Below are positions 59,614 to 64,000 of a stretch of DNA of 64,000 bases, in pieces. Source of the stretch: JAFDVL01 sp043783625 (GTDB taxonomy: Bacteria > Acidobacteriota > Blastocatellia > RBC074). A model generated the notes under the pieces. It was given only the letters and a program-made list of their open reading frames with translations. It searched no databases and was not told the origin of the DNA. How positions within the stretch are numbered: the stretch's first letter is position 1; each line of letters begins with the position of its first letter. The DNA is taken from contig JAYVZE010000207.1 in assembly GCA_043783625.1 (NCBI GenBank), forward strand, positions 1 to 64,000, in the 5' to 3' direction. The position numbers were made by a program, and so were the translations under genes.

Positions 59614-61812
59614 TTAACGCGAGTCAAAGCGGTCAAGATTCATCACCTTCGCCCACGCCTTCACAAAGTCCTGCACGAACTTTTCTTTTCCGTCGTTTGC
59701 CGCATAGAACTCCGACAGGGCGCGCAGTTCAGAATTCGAACCAAACGCCAAATCTACCGGAGTAGCTGTCCACTTGACCTTGCCCGTTGCACGGTCAAGT
59801 CCTTCGTAAATTCCTTCAGATGAAGCGGACTTGCTCCACTTGGTGGACATGTCGAGCAGGTTCACGAAAAAGTCATTACTCAAGGTTCCCGGTTTATCAG
59901 TGAACACCCCGTGTTTAGCTTGTCCGGCGTTTGCATTAAGACCTCGCAATCCACCTACTAACACAGTCATTTCAGGAACCGTCAACGTCAGCAGATTCGC
60001 CCGATCCACCAACATTTCGGCTGGTGACAAACGCTGACCGCTGTGGAAGTAGTTGCGGAAACCATCTGCGGTCGGTTCAAGCGGAGCAAAGGACATCACG
60101 TCGGTTTGCGCTTCCGAAGCGTCCACGCGCCCCGGCGTGAAGGGAACTGCCACAGTTTGACCAGCAGCTTTCGCGGCTTGCTCAATGGCGGCTCCGCCAC
60201 CCAGTACGATCAGGTCGGCGAGCGACACTTTTTTCCCGAAGCCTTTCTGGATGCCTTCAAGACTGTTCAGCACCTTGGTTAGCTCAGTCGGATTGTTGAC
60301 TTCCCAATCCTTCTGCGGGGCGAGGCGAAGGCGTGCGCCGTTCGCGCCACCGCGCATGTCTGTGCCACGGAAAGTGACCGCCGAAGCCCAGGCTGTCCTG
60401 ACCAGTTCCGGGGCGGTCAGGCCTGATGCAAGAATCCTGGCTTTCAGCATCGCCACATCCTTGGCATCAATTTGCTTAGAGCTGACGCCGGGGAGCGGGT
60501 CCTGCCAAATCAAGTCTTCTTTTGGAACTTCCGCGCCGACATAGCGGGAACGCGGGCCGAGGTCGCGGTGGGTCAGCTTGAACCACGCTTTGGCAAACGC
60601 GAGCCTGAATTCTTCGGGATTATCCACAAAGCGTTTTGAAATTTTACTGTAGCTCGGGTCGAACTTCAGCGCGAGGTCTGTCGTGAACATGATCGGTGCA
60701 TGTTTCTTTGACGGATCGTGCGCGTCGGGGACGGTGTTAGCCGCCTTGCCGTTGGCGGGAATCCACTGGGTTGCGCCAGCAGGACTCTTGGTCTTCACCC
60801 AGTCAAAGGCAAACAGGTTGGTGAGGTATTCAGATGTCCAGGCATTTGGCTTGGAAGTCCAGGCACCTTCCAGACCGCTGGTGACTGTGTCGCCCGCGTT
60901 TCCTTTGCCGCAATTGTTTTGCCAGCCCATTCCTTGCTGCTCAATACCGGCGGCAGCGGGTTCGGGACCTACGCACTTGCCCGGATTGTAAGCACCATGC
61001 GCTTTGCCGAAAGTGTGACCACCAGCGATGAGCGCAACTGTCTCCTCGTCGTTCATCGCCATGCGACCAAAAGTTTCGCGGATGTCCTTCGCCGCCGCCA
61101 GCGGATCAGGATTGCCGTTCGGGCCTTCAGGATTCACGTAGATCAATCCCATTTGCACAGCGGCCAGCGGATTCACTAGTTTGCGGTCTCCGCTGTAACG
61201 CTCATCGGCAAGCCATTTTTTCTCTGGTCCCCAGAAGACCACGTCCGGCACCCATTCGTCCTTGCGCCCACCGGCAAAGCCGAAGGTTTTGAAGCCCATG
61301 GATTCCAGCGAGACATTTCCGGTTAAGACCATCAGATCAGCCCAGGAAAGTTTTTGACCGTACTTCTGCTTAACCGGCCAGAGCAGGCGCCGCGCCTTGT
61401 CAAGGTTGGCGTTGTCCGGCCAACTATTGAGCGGCTCGAAGCGTTGTTGACCGCCACCAGCACCGCCGCGCCCGTCAGCCACACGGTATGTCCCGGCACT
61501 GTGCCAGGCCATGCGGATGAAGAAGGGGCCGTAGGTTCCGTAATCGGCAGGCCACCAGGGCTGTGATGTGGTCAGTGCCTTCTTAATGTCCTGCTTGACG
61601 GCATTGAGATCGAGGCTGGCAAATGCTTTGGCGTAATCGAACTTTTCTCCCATCGGGTTTGACTGGGCTTCGTTCTGCCGAAGTGGTGTGAGGTCGAGTT
61701 GGTCAGGCCACCAGGACTGATTGTTTTGAGCTTGAACTTCATGCGTTGACACCAACAATAACGCAGTGACCGCAACAGCGGCGAGCAACGTCATCGGCTT
61801 CTTTTTGTTCAT
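59614..61812 (-). CDS. katG: Exported catalase-peroxidase
   Basis: A 732-residue KatG with a signal peptide (LLAAVAVTALLLVSTHEVQA), so a periplasmic form. Heme and catalytic motifs: RMAWHSAGTYR with distal Arg, Trp and His, the adduct Tyr in GLIYVNPEGPNG and Met in RMAMNDEE, the proximal His in GGHTFGKAHG, and Arg in THRDLGPRSRY. The C-terminal half is the inactive duplicated domain, normal for KatG. It removes hydrogen peroxide, with peroxidase side activity. By eye the gene is more GC-rich than its neighbours, which may mean transfer. dps and perR follow upstream. Confidence 0.97.
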   Translation of the reverse strand: MNKKKPMTLLAAVAVTALLLVSTHEVQAQNNQSWWPDQLDLTPLRQNEAQSNPMGEKFDYAKAFASLDLNAVKQDIKKALTTSQPWWPADYGTYGPFFIRMAWHSAGTYRVADGRGGAGGGQQRFEPLNSWPDNANLDKARRLLWPVKQKYGQKLSWADLMVLTGNVSLESMGFKTFGFAGGRKDEWVPDVVFWGPEKKWLADERYSGDRKLVNPLAAVQMGLIYVNPEGPNGNPDPLAAAKDIRETFGRMAMNDEETVALIAGGHTFGKAHGAYNPGKCVGPEPAAAGIEQQGMGWQNNCGKGNAGDTVTSGLEGAWTSKPNAWTSEYLTNLFAFDWVKTKSPAGATQWIPANGKAANTVPDAHDPSKKHAPIMFTTDLALKFDPSYSKISKRFVDNPEEFRLAFAKAWFKLTHRDLGPRSRYVGAEVPKEDLIWQDPLPGVSSKQIDAKDVAMLKARILASGLTAPELVRTAWASAVTFRGTDMRGGANGARLRLAPQKDWEVNNPTELTKVLNSLEGIQKGFGKKVSLADLIVLGGGAAIEQAAKAAGQTVAVPFTPGRVDASEAQTDVMSFAPLEPTADGFRNYFHSGQRLSPAEMLVDRANLLTLTVPEMTVLVGGLRGLNANAGQAKHGVFTDKPGTLSNDFFVNLLDMSTKWSKSASSEGIYEGLDRATGKVKWTATPVDLAFGSNSELRALSEFYAANDGKEKFVQDFVKAWAKVMNLDRFDSR

Positions 61813-61849
61813 TGACTTCTCCTTGTTGTTTATTGACTTTTCTTTGATC

Positions 61850-61866
61850 GAACGGAAAGTCCGTTC
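61850..61866. promoter_or_regulatory. Perfect palindrome upstream of katG
   Basis: GAACGGA-AAG-TCCGTTC, 7-bp arms with a 3-bp centre, 38 bp before the katG start. It may be an operator or a 5' leader hairpin. It does not match the TTAGA-N5-TCTAA boxes at perR and dps. Confidence 0.4.
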
Positions 61867-61896
61867 AGTTTTAAAAACGAAAAAGATTTCGGGTTT

Positions 61897-61928
61897 GCCA
61901 GCAAGGATGCTGGCGTACCGGTTAATTA
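61897..61928. repeat. Single copy of the 16420-type repeat at dps 3' end
   Basis: GCCAGCAAGGATGCTGGCGT followed by ACCGGTTAATTA resembles one arm of the 27-bp repeat at glpK, with a few changes. Its end coincides with the dps stop codon, as the other copy does at glpK. Confidence 0.7.
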
Positions 61929-62396
61929 TCCCAGCAAGCTCCGCAGCATCCAGGCATTTTTCTCATGAATCTGCATGCGCTGGGTCAATAAATCGGCCGT
62001 TGGTTCGTCACTCGCTTTGTCTACAATAGGAAATAACGAGCGAGCAGTTCGCGTGACCGCTTCCTGGCCTTCGACTAAACGACGAATCATTTCGTTGGCG
62101 TTCGGGACTCCATCGCCTTCTTCTTTGATCGAAGTCAATTTCGCAAATTCGTGATAGGAACCGGGAGCTGGAAACCCTAAGGCGCGAATCCGTTCGGCAA
62201 TTAAATCCACGGCGAGCGCGAGTTCGGTGTACTGTGCTTCAAACATCAAATGCAACGTCTGAAACATCGGCCCCGTCACATTCCAATGATAGTTATGCGT
62301 TTTCAGATACAAGGTGTAACTGTCCGCTAAGAGATGCGATAACCCGTCAGCAATTTTTTTACGGTCGTTTTCTTTGATCCCAATATTGATTTTCAT
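61926..62396 (-). CDS. dps: Dps-type DNA-binding ferritin
   Basis: A 156-residue ferritin-like protein. The intersubunit ferroxidase ligands are visible: KTHNYHWNVTG (His) and the ALAVDLIAERIRALG helix (Asp/Glu). Dps dodecamers oxidise iron with hydrogen peroxide, store it, and shield DNA. A lysine-rich N-terminal tail is short (KINIGIKENDRKK). It follows a small gene by 18 bp, and both likely share the promoter and TTAGA-N5-TCTAA box at 62706-62720. Confidence 0.95.
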   Translation of the reverse strand: MKINIGIKENDRKKIADGLSHLLADSYTLYLKTHNYHWNVTGPMFQTLHLMFEAQYTELALAVDLIAERIRALGFPAPGSYHEFAKLTSIKEEGDGVPNANEMIRRLVEGQEAVTRTARSLFPIVDKASDEPTADLLTQRMQIHEKNAWMLRSLLG

Positions 62397-62414
62397 AGAA
62401 ATAATTCCTCGTGA

Positions 62415-62672
62415 TTAATACTCAAATTTTGGAGCTACCATTTGTGCATAAACCTGTGCCTGCTCCCAAGTTTTGACGACAGGGATTTGATGATGGGAGA
62501 AGTGTGATTGCAACTTTACCGCTTCGATTACGTCGTTGTAAACGGCATCAAGTTCCTGCGGTAGAATGCCGGAATCAGCATGTTTGCTGGCGTAACGCAG
62601 CACAACTTTTTCAACCTGCTTGCGGCTGATTCGGGGAAGGGAATTCAGTTTATTTCTTGTTTCGTCACTCAT
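62415..62672 (-). CDS. Small protein of unknown function upstream of dps
   Basis: An 85-residue protein with a helical pattern (RISRKQVEKVVLRYASKHAD, LDAVYNDVIEAVKL, KTWEQAQVYAQMVAPKFEY) and two adjacent His (SHFSHHQ). No family recognised. First gene of a two-gene operon with dps under a PerR-like box, so it may act in the oxidative-stress response. Confidence 0.6.
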   Translation of the reverse strand: MSDETRNKLNSLPRISRKQVEKVVLRYASKHADSGILPQELDAVYNDVIEAVKLQSHFSHHQIPVVKTWEQAQVYAQMVAPKFEY

Positions 62673-62705
62673 CGTAATTTTCCTTGAATTATATTAATTC
62701 TAATT

Positions 62706-62720
62706 TTAGATTTTGTCTAA
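62706..62720. promoter_or_regulatory. PerR/Fur-like box upstream of the dps operon
   Basis: TTAGA-TTTTG-TCTAA, a perfect 5-bp inverted repeat with 5-bp spacer, 34 bp before the first gene of the dps operon. The same layout occurs upstream of perR (63156-63174). A TCTAA..TTAGA pair just beside it (about 62698-62710) could give a second overlapping site. Confidence 0.65.
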
Positions 62721-62748
62721 TCACTGGGCGAAAAAATAACAGTTGCCG

Positions 62749-63150
62749 CTATTTTTGTTTGACCTTGCCGCGCAGAATTACCTGATAATCGTTGATTTCA
62801 AAGTCAGTTAATTTTTCAAGATTTGAGACTTTCAATTGTTTCCACTCAATGTCTTTGATGGCGCCGGATTCATCGTCAATGAAATGATGATGTTTGGTCA
62901 TGACCGGATCGAAGACGACTTTGCCGGGCGAAATATGCAATTCACGAAGTAGGCCTTTTTCGACAAAGAGATGCAGCGTATTATAAATCGTCGCCCGTGA
63001 AATCATCGGAAAGCTCTCACTCACCGTTGAGAAGACGTGATCCGCCGAAGGATGTTCATCAGTGACCAGCACGTATTCAGCCACCGCCACGCGTTGTGCT
63101 GAAGGTTGAATTCCAGCTGCTTCTAATTGTTGAATGACCGCTGTTTTCAT
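62749..63150 (-). CDS. perR: PerR/Fur-family transcriptional regulator
   Basis: A 133-residue Fur-superfamily repressor: winged-helix part (GIQPSAQRVAVAEYVL, DHVFSTVSESFPMISRATIYNTLHLFVEKGLL) and metal-sensing part (KHHHFIDDESGAIKDIEW). No cysteine occurs anywhere, so the usual structural CxxC zinc site is missing. The position beside dps and katG points to peroxide sensing (PerR). A matching box in its own upstream region suggests autoregulation. Confidence 0.85.
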   Translation of the reverse strand: MKTAVIQQLEAAGIQPSAQRVAVAEYVLVTDEHPSADHVFSTVSESFPMISRATIYNTLHLFVEKGLLRELHISPGKVVFDPVMTKHHHFIDDESGAIKDIEWKQLKVSNLEKLTDFEINDYQVILRGKVKQK

Positions 63151-63155
63151 AACGC

Positions 63156-63174
63156 ATTTAGAATAAGTCTAAAT
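63156..63174. promoter_or_regulatory. PerR/Fur-like box upstream of perR
   Basis: ATTTAGA-ATAAG-TCTAAAT, a perfect 7-bp inverted repeat with 5-bp spacer, immediately before the perR start and overlapping the stop codon of the upstream glycosyltransferase. Same TTAGA-N5-TCTAA core as the dps box. Confidence 0.7.
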
Positions 63175-64000
63175 CTGTATTCTGTCAATAGTTTTTTCCC
63201 GGTAGAGATTTTCGATTTGGTCAATGACCGTTTCGCGTGAATATTTTGCGCGTGCGGTGCTTCGTGCCTGTGCGCCAAGGCGAAGGCGCAATTCAGGGTT
63301 AGTCAGTAGTTCAGCCAGGGCTTCAGCAATCTGCGCAGAGCTTTCAGGCGAAGTCAAAATTCCGCTCACGCTATTTTCGATGAGGTCAGTAATTCCTCCG
63401 GCACGAGAAGCGATGATCGCGCATCCCGCTGCCATTGCTTCGATGACGACGAGGGAAAATCCTTCGTTGATGGAAGGCACGACGATGATGTCAAAGGCTG
63501 CGAGCCGGGTTGCGATGTCAGGTACGGCTCCTGCGAAGCGGAGCTTTCCCTGCGTAATAAATTGCCTGTAATCATTCACCAACTGTTGATAGTATTTTTT
63601 ATCGTGGTCAGTTTGTGGTGCACCGATAATTAAAAAATCTACGTCATCTCGGGCGATTTGTTGCGCCGCTTGTATGAAATATTTTTGTCCTTTGAGTGGC
63701 GTAATTTGCCCGATCATTCCGACCGCAAATTTTCCGGTGAGGCTCAGTGAATTACGTGCTTCAACTTTTTGCATTGAAGCGATTACCTGGCTGTCAATCC
63801 AATTTGGAATAACAGAAATTCGTTTCGTCAGTTTTGGAAATGCCTGCTGAATTTCAGCTCTGACTGCGCTGGAAACGGCGATGAATCCTTGCGTTTGGCT
63901 GATCGTCCATTGATACAAAAAATTAGCTTTGATGGGATTAAAATGATGACGAGTCAGAAAAAGCTTCGCCGCAGTTTTCTTGCAGGCAGCACCGCAAATT
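63169..64000 (-). CDS. Group 4 glycosyltransferase, 5' end outside window
   Basis: The frame is open to the window edge, so the N-terminal part is missing. The visible 276 residues contain HHFNPIKANFLYQW, GFIAVSSAVRAEI, SVIPNWIDSQVI, the C-terminal donor-binding domain AVGMIGQITPLKGQKYFIQA, LRFAGAVPDIATRLAAFD and the GT4 signature VVPSINEGFSLVVIEAMAAG. Such enzymes transfer sugars from nucleotide donors onto surface polysaccharide or lipid acceptors. The acceptor cannot be told. Confidence 0.9.
   Translation of the reverse strand, partial: ICGAACKKTAAKLFLTRHHFNPIKANFLYQWTISQTQGFIAVSSAVRAEIQQAFPKLTKRISVIPNWIDSQVIASMQKVEARNSLSLTGKFAVGMIGQITPLKGQKYFIQAAQQIARDDVDFLIIGAPQTDHDKKYYQQLVNDYRQFITQGKLRFAGAVPDIATRLAAFDIIVVPSINEGFSLVVIEAMAAGCAIIASRAGGITDLIENSVSGILTSPESSAQIAEALAELLTNPELRLRLGAQARSTARAKYSRETVIDQIENLYREKTIDRIQI

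Noticed and set aside
1..64000. tRNA, rRNA and CRISPR arrays
   Set aside because: No cloverleaf-like sequence, rRNA segment or evenly spaced direct repeat was noticed by eye; a tRNA search program would be decisive.

Overview
The window looks like chromosomal DNA of a heterotrophic, Gram-negative-type bacterium. The mix of genes (CarD-type regulator, DUF2339/DUF3999 pair, PilN/PilO/PilP set, large RHS protein, many small toxin-antitoxin pairs, secreted catalase-peroxidase, intergenic palindromes) best fits the Acidobacteriota, perhaps a Blastocatellia-like lineage. That placement is inference from gene content; there is no rRNA gene here to test it. I saw no rRNA, tRNA or CRISPR array.

Layout. 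Positions 1-2174 look like the end of an integron gene-cassette array: two good attC sites (975-1059, 2084-2174) and weaker candidates upstream bracket a HicAB toxin-antitoxin cassette and an inverted cassette (XRE regulator plus DUF2975 membrane protein) with its own promoter and palindromic operator. After the array come a DUF4157 zincin-like protein, a secreted protein with a lectin-like C-terminus, a secreted glycosidase-like protein and CarD (2.2-7.9 kb). From 8.0 to 11.9 kb lies isoprenoid and envelope-lipid biosynthesis (dxr, cdsA, uppS) plus truA, all on the minus strand; at 12.2-15.6 kb there is a plus-strand type IV pilus or type II secretion operon (PilN, PilO, PilP/GspC-like, pseudopilin). 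A glycerol cluster (glpK, glpF, with a sugar-dehydrogenase-like gene between) follows to 20.4 kb, then a toxin-antitoxin pair joined to thiG, a CinA-like gene, trmL and an MFS transporter.

From 24.6 to 42.2 kb nearly everything is on the minus strand and tightly packed: an HD-GYP/GAF/GGDEF receptor, hisS, aspS, a PIN toxin pair, a TPR/TonB-like protein, mutL, DUF2339, DUF3999, sixA, ppa, an AbrB/Doc toxin-antitoxin pair, atuA and a gamma-carbonic anhydrase. Several toxin-antitoxin pairs are joined by start-stop overlaps or very short gaps to housekeeping genes.

From 42.7 to 52.4 kb lies a polymorphic-toxin locus: one full-length secreted RHS protein with an HExxH metallopeptidase-like tip, then two displaced RHS C-terminal modules (one with a JAB-like DUF4329 tip, one cut short), each flanked by near-identical core DNA and separated by candidate immunity genes. 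From 52.6 to 63.2 kb is an envelope and oxidative-stress region: a TIGR04283-type glycosyltransferase, DUF547, TVP38, MsrB, DUF1223, ECF sigma and zinc-type anti-sigma factors, a nucleotide-sugar dehydratase, exported KatG, Dps and a PerR/Fur regulator with two matching TTAGA-N5-TCTAA boxes. The window ends inside a group 4 glycosyltransferase.

A striking genome-wide habit is visible: about 14 intergenic gaps hold long inverted repeats (13-33 bp arms, several perfect) from different sequence families. In at least six cases they run into the neighbouring gene and supply its last codons and its stop codon.
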